Source: Acetobacteraceae bacterium (GTDB lineage: Bacteria; Pseudomonadota; Alphaproteobacteria; Acetobacterales; Acetobacteraceae). From it: a stretch of DNA of 64,000 nucleotides. Made by a program: the position numbers and the translations under genes. A model generated the notes under the pieces. That model was not told the origin of the DNA. It searched no databases and saw nothing but the letters and a program-made list of their open reading frames with translations. Location of the stretch: the NCBI GenBank assembly GCA_024280945.1, contig JAMXLO010000141.1:186001-250000 (forward strand), read 5' to 3'. Positions 11,122 through 20,732 of the stretch are shown in pieces. The number at the start of each line of letters is the position of its first letter. The stretch's first letter is position 1.

Positions 11122-12006
11122 TTACGGCACCGGCTCGAACTTGAAGCCTTCACCCCAGCGCTTGATGTGGCCCGAGGACGGCGACGGAAAATGTGCCGTG
11201 CAAACCAACGTGGAGGTGTCGCACAGGCAGCCGAACAGTCTGCGGCGCGACTCTCCCGCTTGCTCGGAACTGTAGTCGACCCGCATGCCTAGTTCCGGGT
11301 AGCGGGCTTGTAGCGGCGAGTGAATCATATCGCCGGTGATCACAGCATCCGCGCCCGGTTTACCAACCTGCACCGAGTAGTGGTCGATGGTGTGACCCGG
11401 TGTCGGGAGCAACTTTACGATATCGCTGAACTGGTGCTCGCTCTTCACAATCTCCTCGCGCTTTGCGGCGACGACTGGAAGAACGGAGTCGGTGATCCAA
11501 GGTGCCGCCGACGGATCTCGTGCCTCTGTCTCGGTCCAGTAGGCAAGCTCGCGGTCCGAGAAGACATACTTGGCCTTCGGGAAGGTCGGGACCCAGCGTC
11601 CGTTCTCCAGCCTCGTGTTCCATCCCACGTGGTCGACGTGCAGATGGGTGCACATCACAAAGTCGATTTGATCGACCGAAACGCCGGTGGCAGCGAGAGC
11701 CTTCTCGAACCGATCGGTGTTCAGCATGTTCCAGAAGGGACGCGTCGGGCGCGGCTTGTGGTTGCCGACGCAGCTGTCGATGAGGATGTTATGATGCGGC
11801 GTCTGCACCAAATAGGCCTGGATGCAAAGCACCAGTTCGCCGTTCTGTCGATCGAGATAACCGCCCTCGGTCATCCAAGCACGATTTTCCGCCAGAACGT
11901 CCGGTGTGAGCGAGGGGAAAAACTCGAGTGGCGCGAAGAAGGGGCCTTCCTGCTCCACGACCCTGTGGATCGTGATATTGCCAATAGTGAACGTGGTCGT
12001 AGCCAT
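11122..12006 (-). CDS. metallo-beta-lactamase-fold hydrolase
   Basis: A 294-residue protein starting at MATTTFTIG (ATG at 12006). The metal-binding motif is CTHLHVDHVGW (HxHxDH), with a further His in PTPGHTIDHYS, an Asp in ITGDMIHSPLQ and the last His in TAHFPSPSSGHI. This places it in the MBL superfamily branch that includes lactonases and other hydrolases rather than true beta-lactamases. No signal peptide. It lies between an MR/MLE-superfamily gene and a P450 gene in the same direction, which suggests a hydrolytic step in the same pathway. Confidence 0.87.
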   Translation of the reverse strand: MATTTFTIGNITIHRVVEQEGPFFAPLEFFPSLTPDVLAENRAWMTEGGYLDRQNGELVLCIQAYLVQTPHHNILIDSCVGNHKPRPTRPFWNMLNTDRFEKALAATGVSVDQIDFVMCTHLHVDHVGWNTRLENGRWVPTFPKAKYVFSDRELAYWTETEARDPSAAPWITDSVLPVVAAKREEIVKSEHQFSDIVKLLPTPGHTIDHYSVQVGKPGADAVITGDMIHSPLQARYPELGMRVDYSSEQAGESRRRLFGCLCDTSTLVCTAHFPSPSSGHIKRWGEGFKFEPVP

Positions 12007-12074
12007 GTCAGTGTCCTCTGCCGCAGCTGTCGATCCTAACGGGCACGCCGGCTGCTTGGCTACTCCGCCGGCAT

Positions 12075-13247
12075 CTAGAACTCGAACTCTGGCCCGTCGA
12101 CATATCGGAACCGTTCGAGCGAATCCGCTCGCAAGGTGAAGCCGAGACCCGACCGTTCCGGAGCATGAACCATGCCGTTGGGGCGAATGTCGAATGGTTC
12201 GTTGAAGAGGTCCCACATCATCGGCATGTAGCCTTGCGTCACCTCCAGAATATGGCAGTTCGCAGCGGCCATCGCGACGTGGATGCTCGCCGCGAACAGT
12301 ACACCGCTGCCCCACGCGTGCGGTGCAAGACGCACACCATGAGCCGAGGTCAATGCGGCGATGCGGCGGATCTCGGTCATACCGCCGGCGCGGGCAACAT
12401 CGGGCTGCGCGATATCGAGAGCGCGGCGCTCAAGCAGATCTTGGAAGTCGAACCGGGTGAACTCTCGCTCGCCCGATGCGATCGGGATCGTTGTTGATCG
12501 TCTTACCTCGGCCTGGCCGGCGTGATCGTCCGGTGACACCGGCTCCTCGAACCAGGCGATATCGTAAGGTTCCAGTTCCTTGGCCAACTTGATGGCCGTC
12601 GCCACCTCGAGCGAGCCATGCGCGTCCACCATCAGTTCGACATTCGGGCCAAGGCCACGACGCGCAGCCTTCACGCGGCGAACGCAGTTGGCAATAGAGA
12701 ACCCGTCGCGTCCCACAACGCGCATCTTGGCCGCGGTGAAGCCTTTCGCGGCGTAGCCGGCAAGTTCCGCCTCCGCGTCGTCGCCCGGTGCCCAGCCGCC
12801 GCTGGCATAGCCACGCACAGCGCTGCGCACCGCACCGAGTGCCTGGTAGAGCGGAATGCCGAGTGCTTGTGCCTTGACGTCCCACACTGCGATATCGACG
12901 CCGGCAATTGATTCCATGATGACGCCGCGGCGCCGGCTCTCATCGGCCTGTGTGATCCCGCGCTCGAGTGCCGGTCGGCTGCGCGAGCCGTTGTACATCT
13001 TCTCGTAGATCCGCTCGGAGAACATAGGGTCCTCACCAACGCATTCCGGTGCAAGCTCGTGCTCGACGATAGCCGCGACGATCGGCGGGGTGCCGAGAGC
13101 GGCGCCGATGCCGGTGAGGCCGTTATCCGTCTCGACACGGATAAGCGTCGCGTCGCTCTTCACCTTTGTTCCGAGATCAGTGCGGTGCCGGCTTTCCGGG
13201 GGAACCGGTGCGGACATCGGGATGGCGGACACCTTGGCGATCTTCAT
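12075..13247 (-). CDS. mandelate racemase/muconate lactonizing enzyme family protein
   Basis: A 390-residue enolase-superfamily enzyme from ATG 13247. The capping domain is followed by the barrel with metal ligands in ELMVDAHGS (Asp), AWFEEPVS (Glu) and PIASGEREFT (Glu), and a C-terminal base in LAPHAWGSG. The second-strand motif reads AAKMRVVG, that is K-x-R rather than the usual K-x-K of MLE or mandelate racemase. Members are sugar-acid dehydratases, racemases or cycloisomerases. The His near the C-terminus fits a sugar-acid dehydratase or racemase, but substrate cannot be assigned. First gene of the minus-strand cluster running down to kdsA. Confidence 0.87.
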   Translation of the reverse strand: MKIAKVSAIPMSAPVPPESRHRTDLGTKVKSDATLIRVETDNGLTGIGAALGTPPIVAAIVEHELAPECVGEDPMFSERIYEKMYNGSRSRPALERGITQADESRRRGVIMESIAGVDIAVWDVKAQALGIPLYQALGAVRSAVRGYASGGWAPGDDAEAELAGYAAKGFTAAKMRVVGRDGFSIANCVRRVKAARRGLGPNVELMVDAHGSLEVATAIKLAKELEPYDIAWFEEPVSPDDHAGQAEVRRSTTIPIASGEREFTRFDFQDLLERRALDIAQPDVARAGGMTEIRRIAALTSAHGVRLAPHAWGSGVLFAASIHVAMAAANCHILEVTQGYMPMMWDLFNEPFDIRPNGMVHAPERSGLGFTLRADSLERFRYVDGPEFEF

Positions 13248-13322
13248 GGCTCGCCCTCTCCTGTCAGTCTCTTAGGCAGTGAGCGACCTACGCTGCCAGT
13301 GCTCCCTCAGCACGACAACCGA

Positions 13323-13534
13323 CTACTGCCGTTCCGTTGCATTGGTCAGCTTGATCTGGCTCTCAACCACCACACGCTCTCGCCCGCCGACGGTGCTGCG
13401 TACGCGGTATTCCGGTTCTCGGCCGCTCAGCGGCATGAGCCTCACGATGACGTGCGGGCCCCGCGGCATCAGCGCGTGCGGCCCGCCGGAAGGGGCCACA
13501 ACATTCTGCCCACCTTGAAACGATGGTAAGGCAC
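13323..13534 (-). CDS. small conserved hypothetical protein, one-base frameshift
   Basis: From a GTG at 13534 the first frame gives MPYHRFKVG. A second frame then continues QNVVAPSGGPHALMPRG, VIVRLMPLSGREPEYRVRS and ERVVVESQI to the stop at 13323. One extra base near 13508 (after GTGGGC) fuses them into a protein of about 70 residues. The layout (basic FKVGQ start, VxRLMP..GxEPxYRxRS, RERVVxES end) matches a small uncharacterised family I recall from alphaproteobacteria. No function is known. An ATG further upstream could extend the N-terminus, but the GTG gives the family-like start. Confidence 0.55.
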
Positions 13535-13705
13535 ACGACGAGTATGGGACGCCGTCGGGTCGGGCGCAACCGGCCCTCCGCCATCGATCATCCGGCATGT
13601 TTGCAGCCAATATTCGATATTTGATCGGGCGTAGTGGGGAAACCGCGCCATAACCCAGACTGGAAGCTTACGTTACGCACGTTGTCGTCACAGCCAAGCA
13701 CAGCG

Positions 13706-14119
13706 ATGCCAATGAGTTTCGTGCGCAATGCCGCCTTGTGCGCCTGCCTTTTCATCTCGTCATGCGCACTTGGCGAGATCAACTGGCGCGATCGACACTC
13801 GGCCGCTGATCAGCGCGACGCCGCAAGTGCCGGCTTCGTAAGCCGCCAAGGCTATGTTCCCCGCCCCCTTCAACCGAATAATTGCGGCACGCCCGACACT
13901 TTCAAACGCTGCATGTTTGCCGCGACCCGTCCCGAGAAGCCTGTCGTGATGATAGAAGAACTTGGAGGCGGACATGCTGATCCCGTGGCTCCCACGAGCA
14001 GTGCACTGCTCGACTACTCTCGATTTCCCATTCAGCACCTCGTGCTGCCTGACATGGGAGACGCAACAGCACCGCGCCACGAATCGGGAGTGGCGGTTGA
14101 AAGTCAGCACACGCAATGA
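13706..14119 (+). CDS. possible lipoprotein, hypothetical
   Basis: A 137-residue reading frame from ATG 13706. It begins MPMSFVRNAALCACLFISSC, a plausible signal peptide with a lipobox-like ISSC (lipid attachment at Cys20). The rest is polar, with no recognised domain and two further cysteines (NNCGTPDTFKRC). There is no clear ribosome site, and a frame of similar length lies on the opposite strand, so coding status is uncertain. The lipoprotein-like start is the main argument for this frame. Confidence 0.35.
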   Translation: MPMSFVRNAALCACLFISSCALGEINWRDRHSAADQRDAASAGFVSRQGYVPRPLQPNNCGTPDTFKRCMFAATRPEKPVVMIEELGGGHADPVAPTSSALLDYSRFPIQHLVLPDMGDATAPRHESGVAVESQHTQ

Positions 14120-14294
14120 TGCCCCGGATGATCCCGGTTCAGCGCCCGTCGCTCTCACCAGATCAAGATGAGCCAGGGCCACCGTGCCAGAGCACGGCGG
14201 TTCCCAGCGGTAAGGACCGCCCCCGCCGCGTATATACCTAAGCTTAAGTCGCCGGGCCAGATTTATTGGCCTGAGACCCCCAAAGTCTCAACTA

Positions 14295-15254
14295 CTACGC
14301 GGCGGCGGGCAATCGGTGCAGTTGGGCGCCCAGGAATTCGGCAATTGCGCCGGGACCGGACCTGTTGGTGTCGGTGCGCCCTGACCGCGCTTCGGCGTCA
14401 GGATTGTAGTTCGTATTCGTGTTGACGTCGTAGACCAGGGTACGATCTTCGTCGCCGGTGATGAACTCGATACCCGCCACCTCGATACCCGTCCCTGCCA
14501 GGAAACGCTCCAGTCGCATTCGCACGGCACTCGGGATGCCGTCGATGATCGTGAATTTGTGCCGTGGCGCCTCACCAACTGGGCAATTGGCGTCCCCTAT
14601 GGCACAGGCATCTGCCGGACAGAGCTCGAAACCGTCGCTGGTATCGACTTCGACAGCATAGAGGAAGCGGCCGCCGACGAATTCTGCGCGCGTGATGAAC
14701 GGGCGCTGGCTCCGGACGTACTCCTGCAACAGATGAATCCCGTCCACCGGCGGTTCATAAGCGTCCGAATCCAGATAGGAGGCGAGGCTGTCGACCGACG
14801 CGAAAAGCCGGACGCCGAGGCCCTTGCCGCCACGGTTCGGCTTGAGAATGAACGGCTGGTCGGCGAAATAGCGCAGTGCCGCTGCCGCAAGCCGCTCGCG
14901 CCCACCGACAAGCACCGTGCGTGGCGTGACGATGCCGTGGCTCTCGAGCGCCGCGTACTGACGGGCCTTGCTGATTTCCAGGTCCAGCGCGCTGGGACCG
15001 TTGACCACGCGGCGACCCCAGCGAACAAGCCAGGCGAGGACCGCAGCCGTCAGCTCCGCCGCAAACCGATGATCGCGCGTATGCGACGAGGCGCTCATCC
15101 TGTTGTAAAACACGCCCTCCGGGGGAGGCGCCGCAAGATCGAAGGTGCCGGCATCGAGGAACCACTCGGTCCAGGGCAGGCGTCGCTGATCGAGCGCCTG
15201 CGCCAGCGGCGGCAACCAGGCGGCATTTTCGTGCAGGATGTGGATACGGCGCAC
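14295..15254 (-). CDS. RimK-like ATP-grasp ligase
   Basis: A 319-residue protein. The start chosen is the GTG at 15254, preceded by GGAG and giving an N-terminus of the form MRRIHILHENAAW. Motifs include VFYNRMSASSHTR, the ATP-grasp lysine segment FILKPNRGGKGLGV, the LLQEYV hinge, and a metal-binding end with GIEVAGIEFI and VYDVNTNTNYN. The fold is that of RimK/ribosomal S6 modification and glutathione-synthetase-like enzymes, which join a carboxylate to an amine or thiol using ATP. The family to which it belongs has no established substrate. It is monocistronic, ending 175 bases after a possible lipoprotein gene on the other strand. Confidence 0.78.
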   Translation of the reverse strand: MRRIHILHENAAWLPPLAQALDQRRLPWTEWFLDAGTFDLAAPPPEGVFYNRMSASSHTRDHRFAAELTAAVLAWLVRWGRRVVNGPSALDLEISKARQYAALESHGIVTPRTVLVGGRERLAAAALRYFADQPFILKPNRGGKGLGVRLFASVDSLASYLDSDAYEPPVDGIHLLQEYVRSQRPFITRAEFVGGRFLYAVEVDTSDGFELCPADACAIGDANCPVGEAPRHKFTIIDGIPSAVRMRLERFLAGTGIEVAGIEFITGDEDRTLVYDVNTNTNYNPDAEARSGRTDTNRSGPGAIAEFLGAQLHRLPAAA

Positions 15255-15402
15255 GGCTCCGGCCTCCAAAGGGCATCCCTCACGGAGCAATATTTTGCGC
15301 TGTGACGCAAGGCGGGTGGCACGCGAGATCATCAATCTACGTGTACGCCAACATGGAGAGATAATTTGTCGCCAAGCGCGTTGGCGGATTACGATCCGTT
15401 CG

Positions 15403-16701
15403 CTATCCCGCCGCTTTTTTGTCAGTCGCCGGTGCCAGTCCTCGCCACCCAATATCCTGCCGGCAAAATCCCTCCGGCCAGTCCACCTCCCGCACCGCCG
15501 CATAGGCCGCATCGCGCGCCGCACGCAGGTCCGGGCCGGTGGCGCAGATGTTCAGCACCCGTCCGCCCGCCGCGTGCAGTCGCCCCGTCGTGTCAGCCTC
15601 GGTTCCGGCATGGAAGATCAGGACCCCCGGCACCGCGGCCGCCTGCTCCAGCCCGCCGATCTCGCTGCCGCGTTCCGGCTTCTCGGGGTAACCACGTGCC
15701 GCCATGACCACTGCGATGCTGGCCTCGTCGCGCCACCGCAGGTCAAAATTTGCCAACTCGCCGTCATACGCCGCCTGCAACGCCGGCAGCAGGTCCGACA
15801 TCAATCGGGGCAGCAATGCCTGGCACTCGGGATCGCCGAACCGCACGTTGAATTCGATCAGCTTGGCGCCGCTCGCGGTCAGCATCAGGCCGGCGTACAG
15901 CACGCCGCGGAACGGTGTTCCGCGCCGCGCCATCTCGGCAAGCGCGGGCCGGATGATGCCATCCATCGCCGTCTCCTGCGCAATATCGGGAAACGAAGGC
16001 GTCGGCGAATAGGCGCCCATCCCACCGGTGTTGACGCCAGTCTCGCCCTCACCTACCCGCTTGTGGTCTTGCGCTGCGCCAAGCGGCAGTGCGGCCGTGC
16101 CGTCGCACAACGCGAACAGCGATACCTCTTCGCCTTCGAGGCACTCCTCGATCACCACAGAGGAACCCGCCTGCCCGAACGCTCCCGCTTCCATCATGGC
16201 GTCGATCGCCGCCAACGCCTCTGTCTCGGTCGAGGCCACCACCACCCCCTTGCCCGCAGCCAGCCCGTCGGCCTTCACGACGATCGGCGCACCGCGGCGC
16301 CGCACGAACTCGCGCGCCGCCGCCGCATCGTCAAATCGTTCCCACTGCGCCGTCGGGATCCCCGCCGCGTCGCAGAGTTCCTTGGTGAATGCCTTGCTCC
16401 CCTCCAGCTGCGCCGCGGCACGCGATGGCCCGATGCACGGCACGCCTGCCGCCTCCATTGCATCGACGATGCCGCCGACAAGGGGCGCCTCCGGCCCGGG
16501 CACCACGAGGTCGATCTCGTTGTCCTGTGCGAATGCCACCAGCGAAGGAAAGTCCATCGGCCCGATCGGCACACACTCGGCCACCTGCCCGATGCCCGGG
16601 TTACCTGGCGCGCACCACAGCTTGGTCAGCACTGGGCTGGCGGCGATCGACCAGCACAGCGCATGCTCGCGACCACCCGATCCGATCACCAGTACGTGCA
16701 T
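15403..16701 (-). CDS. purD: phosphoribosylamine-glycine ligase (GARS)
   Basis: PurD joins glycine to phosphoribosylamine in the second step of purine synthesis. The 432-residue protein starts at [15 protein letters not shown] (ATG at 16701), where AGGAGG sits directly upstream; a longer in-frame start at 16743 lacks this. It carries GNPG, the ATP-grasp core ([15 protein letters not shown]), [14 protein letters not shown], and the [12 protein letters not shown] and [11 protein letters not shown] metal-binding segments. The length is normal. It is divergent from hemB, with 71 bases between the two starts. Confidence 0.95.
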   Translation of the reverse strand: MHVLVIGSGGREHALCWSIAASPVLTKLWCAPGNPGIGQVAECVPIGPMDFPSLVAFAQDNEIDLVVPGPEAPLVGGIVDAMEAAGVPCIGPSRAAAQLEGSKAFTKELCDAAGIPTAQWERFDDAAAAREFVRRRGAPIVVKADGLAAGKGVVVASTETEALAAIDAMMEAGAFGQAGSSVVIEECLEGEEVSLFALCDGTAALPLGAAQDHKRVGEGETGVNTGGMGAYSPTPSFPDIAQETAMDGIIRPALAEMARRGTPFRGVLYAGLMLTASGAKLIEFNVRFGDPECQALLPRLMSDLLPALQAAYDGELANFDLRWRDEASIAVVMAARGYPEKPERGSEIGGLEQAAAVPGVLIFHAGTEADTTGRLHAAGGRVLNICATGPDLRAARDAAYAAVREVDWPEGFCRQDIGWRGLAPATDKKAAG

Positions 16702-16772
16702 GTTGGCCTCCTGCTGGTTCGGCGCCCGCACCGGCTGTAACATGGGGTATCGTTATCCGGCGAGGCACCCCC

Positions 16773-17747
16773 ATGGCACCTCCCTTTCCCATCACCCGTC
16801 TCCGCCGCTTGCGCCGATCCGAGGCGCTGCGCGGCATGGTGCGCGAGACCATGGTCACCGCGCATGATCTGATCCAGCCGATCTTCATTGAGGAAGGCAT
16901 CGACGACCCGCTGCCGATCGCCGAGATGCCAGGCGTCTCCCGGATCCCCGAGCGCAAGCTCCCGCATGTAGTGGAAGGTCTGGCGCGCGACGGGGTGAAG
17001 GCGCTGATGTTGTTCGGCATCTCGCACCACAAGGACGCATCTGGCAGCGATGCCTGGAACCGCGACGGCCTGGTCGCGCGCATGGTGCGCGGCGCCAAGC
17101 GGGCGGCGCCAGAGTTGGTGGTGATCCCCGACGTCTGCTTTTGCGAATACACCGACCACGGCCACTGCGGCGTGATCGAGCACGACCACGTCGCCAACGA
17201 CATCACCATCGATAATCTCGCGCGCCAGGCGGTGACCGCAGCAGACGCCGGTGCCGACATGGTGGCGCCCTCGGCGATGATGGACGGCCAGGTTGCCGCC
17301 ATCCGCAATGCGCTTGACCAAGCGGGGCATCCAGACACGCCGATCATGGCCTATTCGACCAAGTTCGCCTCGGGCTTCTACGGCCCGTTCCGCGTCGCCG
17401 CCGGATGCGAACTGAAGGGCGACCGCAAGACCTACCAGATGGACCCGATGAACGGTCGCGAGGCGCTGCGCGAGTCGATCCAGGACGAGGCCGAAGGCGC
17501 CGACATGCTCATGGTGAAGCCAGGCCTTGCCTACCTGGATGTTCTGGCACGGCTGCGCGAACGCACGCTGCTACCACTTGCGGTGTACCAGGTGTCTGGT
17601 GAATACGCGATGATCAAGTTTGCCGCTGCCGCCGGTGCTGTGAACGAGCAGGTGATCGTCCGCGAGACCTTGGGTGCATTCAAGCGCGCCGGCGCCGATC
17701 TGATCCTGTCGTACTTTGCCCGGGACGTGATCCGCGAGGGCTTCTGA
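16773..17747 (+). CDS. hemB: delta-aminolevulinic acid dehydratase (porphobilinogen synthase)
   Basis: HemB condenses two aminolevulinate molecules to porphobilinogen for haem, cobalamin and chlorophyll synthesis. The 324-residue protein starts at [15 protein letters not shown]. The two active-site lysines are Lys197 ([14 protein letters not shown]) and Lys249 ([12 protein letters not shown]). It keeps the zinc-type cysteine cluster (Cys122, Cys124, Cys132 in [13 protein letters not shown]), which many alphaproteobacteria replace with an Asp-rich magnesium type, so a zinc-dependent enzyme is predicted. Monocistronic, divergent from purD. Confidence 0.95.
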   Translation: MAPPFPITRLRRLRRSEALRGMVRETMVTAHDLIQPIFIEEGIDDPLPIAEMPGVSRIPERKLPHVVEGLARDGVKALMLFGISHHKDASGSDAWNRDGLVARMVRGAKRAAPELVVIPDVCFCEYTDHGHCGVIEHDHVANDITIDNLARQAVTAADAGADMVAPSAMMDGQVAAIRNALDQAGHPDTPIMAYSTKFASGFYGPFRVAAGCELKGDRKTYQMDPMNGREALRESIQDEAEGADMLMVKPGLAYLDVLARLRERTLLPLAVYQVSGEYAMIKFAAAAGAVNEQVIVRETLGAFKRAGADLILSYFARDVIREGF

Positions 17748-17807
17748 TCGACCGCCTGATTCCGCCCGAGCCTACAGCGCTGACCTGTCTTCGGTCATGC
17801 TGCGGAG

Positions 17808-19535
17808 TTACCGCAGCAGATTGGTACGCGCGAGGTCGATCACTTCGTCGCCACGTCCATTCATCACCGCTTTCATCAACCACAGACTGAAGCCAGCCAC
17901 TTGTGACAGCTCGGTCTGTGGCGGCATCACCAACTCCTGCCTGGCGGTGATCACGTCAAGCAGTGCGGGGCCGTCGTGCGCCAGCATCTGGCGAGCTGCA
18001 TCGGCGAGATCGCCTGGATCCTCGACCCGCTGCGCATGGACGCCGGCCGCCTTGGCCATCGCGGCAAAATCAGGATTTTGCAGGTCGACACCGAAGTCCA
18101 GGAACCCCGATGCCTTCATCTCGAGTTCGACGAAGCCGAGAGTGCCGTTGTTGAACACGATGATCTTGACGGGCAGTTTCTCCTGAATTGCCGTGATGAA
18201 GTCGCCCATCAGCATGGTGAAACCGCCATCACCGCTGAACGATACAACCTGACGGCCGGGAAATGCTGCCTGCGCGCCCAGAGCCTGGGGCAGTGCATTC
18301 GCCATCGATCCATGCATGAACGACCCGATCAGCCGGCGCTTACCGTTCAGGCGCAGGTAGCGCGCTGCCCAGACCGTCGGAGTGCCGACATCGCACGTGA
18401 AGATCGCATCGTCGGACGCCAGCTCGCTGATGGTGCGCGCAAGAAACTGTGGGTGAATCGGCTTTCGACCCGGTCGACCGGTCGCCAGGTCGTCCAGACC
18501 ACGACGCGCCCTCTGATAGTTGGCGAGGCTTTCATCCAGATGGATCCGGTTCGTCCTTGGCTGGAGCCGTGGCAACAATGCCTCGATCGTCGCGTTCACG
18601 TCACCGACCAGTCCAAGATCCAGCCGGCAGCGCCGTCCCAAATTCTCACCGCGCAGGTCGATCTGCGCGATCTTGGCCTTGCTCGGATAGAACTGGCGAT
18701 AAGGAAAATCTGTCCCCAACATCAGCAACATGTCGCACTGGTTCATCGCATGATAGCCTGAACTGAAGCCGATCAGCCCGGTCATGCCGACGTCGTAGGG
18801 ATTGTCGTGCTCGATCGCCTCCTTGCCACCGAGAGCATGAACGATCGGTGACTTCAGCGCTTCCGCCAGGCGCATCACGTTGCTATGCGCGCCGAAGCAG
18901 CCGCGCCCGCACAGTAACGTCACGCCCGCTGCCGCATTGAGCAGTGCGGCCAGCGCGTCGAGCTCGTGGTCAGCTGGCCGGATCACCGCCTGCGCCGGCA
19001 CCAGCGACGATGAAACCACCGCGTCGGTCGTCATTCTCGACAGTGCTACATCGCCAGGCACCACCAGGACCGATACTCCTCGTTGTGCGACGGCCGCCCG
19101 GATCGCAGTCTCCATCAAGCCAGGCATCTGATCGGGGCTACTGACCAGCTCGCAATAATGGCTGCACTCCCGGAACAGGTTCTGAGGGTGGGTCTCTTGG
19201 AAGTAGCCGCGGCCGATCTCAACGCTTGGGATCTGTGCAGCGATGGCGAGCACCGGCACCCGCGCCCGATGGCTATCGAACAGTCCGTTGATCAGGTGCA
19301 GGTTGCCCGGGCCGCAGCTGCCGGCGCAGACTGCCAGGGTGCCAGTCACGTGCGCATCGGCCCCGGCAGCGAATGCGGCCGCTTCTTCGTGACGAACGTG
19401 CACCCATCGCATCTCGCGTTGGCGGCGCAGAGCATCGGTGAAGCCATTGAGGGAGTCGCCAGGCACCCCATAAACGCGCCTTACGCCCGCGGCACGCAGA
19501 GTCTCGACGATGGTCTCGGCGACGGTCTTCGGCAT
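17808..19535 (-). CDS. poxB: pyruvate dehydrogenase (ubiquinone) / pyruvate oxidase
   Basis: A thiamine-diphosphate enzyme of 575 residues starting at MPKTVAETIVETLRAAG (ATG at 19535), close to the 572 of E. coli PoxB. It decarboxylates pyruvate to acetate and CO2 and passes electrons to ubiquinone. Segments close to PoxB are VYGVPGDSLNGF, HEEAAAFAAGADA, CAGSCGPGNLHLINGLFD, GYFQETHPQNLFRECSHYCELV and the TDP motif region SGDGGFTMLMGDF. The C-terminus (about residues 545-575) corresponds to the part that becomes a membrane-binding helix in PoxB. The MaoC-family gene ends 32 bases upstream, so the two may be co-transcribed. Confidence 0.92.
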   Translation of the reverse strand: MPKTVAETIVETLRAAGVRRVYGVPGDSLNGFTDALRRQREMRWVHVRHEEAAAFAAGADAHVTGTLAVCAGSCGPGNLHLINGLFDSHRARVPVLAIAAQIPSVEIGRGYFQETHPQNLFRECSHYCELVSSPDQMPGLMETAIRAAVAQRGVSVLVVPGDVALSRMTTDAVVSSSLVPAQAVIRPADHELDALAALLNAAAGVTLLCGRGCFGAHSNVMRLAEALKSPIVHALGGKEAIEHDNPYDVGMTGLIGFSSGYHAMNQCDMLLMLGTDFPYRQFYPSKAKIAQIDLRGENLGRRCRLDLGLVGDVNATIEALLPRLQPRTNRIHLDESLANYQRARRGLDDLATGRPGRKPIHPQFLARTISELASDDAIFTCDVGTPTVWAARYLRLNGKRRLIGSFMHGSMANALPQALGAQAAFPGRQVVSFSGDGGFTMLMGDFITAIQEKLPVKIIVFNNGTLGFVELEMKASGFLDFGVDLQNPDFAAMAKAAGVHAQRVEDPGDLADAARQMLAHDGPALLDVITARQELVMPPQTELSQVAGFSLWLMKAVMNGRGDEVIDLARTNLLR

Positions 19536-19567
19536 GGTCCCCTCGTGCAGATCAGGTTGATGCTGCC

Positions 19568-20614
19568 TCAGTAGCCGGCAGCCGCATAAGGGCCGGCGTT
19601 GCGGCGATAGATCAGCAGGGCGCGCTGATAGCGGCAAACCAACTCGCCGGTGTCGACGAAAGCGCGGGTTTCGACCTGCGCGAGACCCTGCGTTGGCCGC
19701 GAATGCGAGTCACGCACATCTATGATGGTGGATTCGGCGTAGATCGTCTCGCCTGGCCTGACGGGGCGCGGCATCTCGATCCGGGTCCAGCCCAGGTTGG
19801 CAACCACGCGGCCAAGCGTCCGCGTGGTCAACGCCGTCACCGCACCGATCAGCAGCGGTTCGTAGATCGCGGGCTGCAACGTCCGGTACTTGGCGAGATA
19901 ATTGGCGTCGCTCCAACGCGGGTTGATCTCCAGAGAACGCAGAGCATGCAGCCTGCTTTCGGCGAAGTCGAAGCTACGGCCGGGCCTGTGCACGAAGGTT
20001 TCACCCGGAACCAAATCCTCGAACACCAGGCCTGTCTGCTCCACCAGCGTGCCGTCTGCCTGCGCATGATATAGCCGGAAGCGTTCTTCCGCCGCTGGCT
20101 CTATACCTGGCTCGTCTTCGGGATGGCGACCACGCCGATATACCTCCATGCAAAGATCGATCTTGCTCACTCTCTGATTGCGCTGGTTCACACCTTCGAT
20201 AGTGCAATTGACCTGGCCGACATCGGGATCATCGCCGGCATCCAACGCTGTGACCGTTGATATCGAATACAACGTATCGCCGCCGAACACCGGATAAGTC
20301 ATTGCGATGCTGTCGATACCGGTTATGTTGCGGCGCCGATACCAGCTGCGCGATCCCATCCCAAGCAGGCGCTGCACTGTCATGGTGCTGACGCCGAGGG
20401 GTTTCTTCCATTCGGTCTGTGCGGCGTAGTAGCTGTCATAGTGAAGTTGGGCGTTGTTCAGCAGGTCAACCGCCTCTTCGTGGTTGTCCTGCTGCGAGAC
20501 ATCGAGGCCTGGCCGGTGGCAGATGCGCATTCCGGTACGCAGGTCCTCGAAGCTCAGACCGAAGCGTTCGCGATAGCGCTGGGGGCCCAGTCGGACATAG
20601 CCGTATTCGCTCAT
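19568..20614 (-). CDS. MaoC-family dehydratase, double hotdog (mesaconyl-CoA-hydratase-like)
   Basis: A 348-residue protein with two hotdog modules. The first covers about residues 15-150 (FEDLRTGMRICHRPGLDV, LNNAQLHYDSYYAAQTEWKKPLG). The second covers 190-330 (FEDLVPGETFVHRPGRSF, LHALRSLEINPRWSD, EMPRPVRPGETIYAESTI). The tandem layout and the paired G-x-x-x-x-HRPGR segments match the 340-350 residue hydratases such as mesaconyl-CoA hydratase of the ethylmalonyl-CoA and 3-hydroxypropionate routes. Acyl-CoA hydration is therefore likely, but substrate is not settled. Possibly co-transcribed with poxB. Confidence 0.72.
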   Translation of the reverse strand: MSEYGYVRLGPQRYRERFGLSFEDLRTGMRICHRPGLDVSQQDNHEEAVDLLNNAQLHYDSYYAAQTEWKKPLGVSTMTVQRLLGMGSRSWYRRRNITGIDSIAMTYPVFGGDTLYSISTVTALDAGDDPDVGQVNCTIEGVNQRNQRVSKIDLCMEVYRRGRHPEDEPGIEPAAEERFRLYHAQADGTLVEQTGLVFEDLVPGETFVHRPGRSFDFAESRLHALRSLEINPRWSDANYLAKYRTLQPAIYEPLLIGAVTALTTRTLGRVVANLGWTRIEMPRPVRPGETIYAESTIIDVRDSHSRPTQGLAQVETRAFVDTGELVCRYQRALLIYRRNAGPYAAAGY

Positions 20615-20732
20615 CGCGCTGCTCCTATGGCACCGGACCCAGATGTATACCGAGGTGGTAAGGATTGGTCCTTCCGCGGCCGTATGAACGCGCGTTTTGT
20701 AGCCGCCCGAACAGCGGACGGACAGGTCTGAT

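Noticed and set aside
13760-14182. Minus-strand 140-codon frame opposite the possible lipoprotein
   Set aside because: It has no signal peptide, domain or ribosome site, and the plus-strand frame starts with a lipoprotein-like leader.
14272-14288. Small hairpin GAGAC / GTCTC after the ATP-grasp gene
   Set aside because: The stem is only five base pairs with no T run, too weak to call a terminator.
15238-16740. 500-codon plus-strand frame over purD
   Set aside because: It mirrors purD, is arginine-rich, and shows no family motif.
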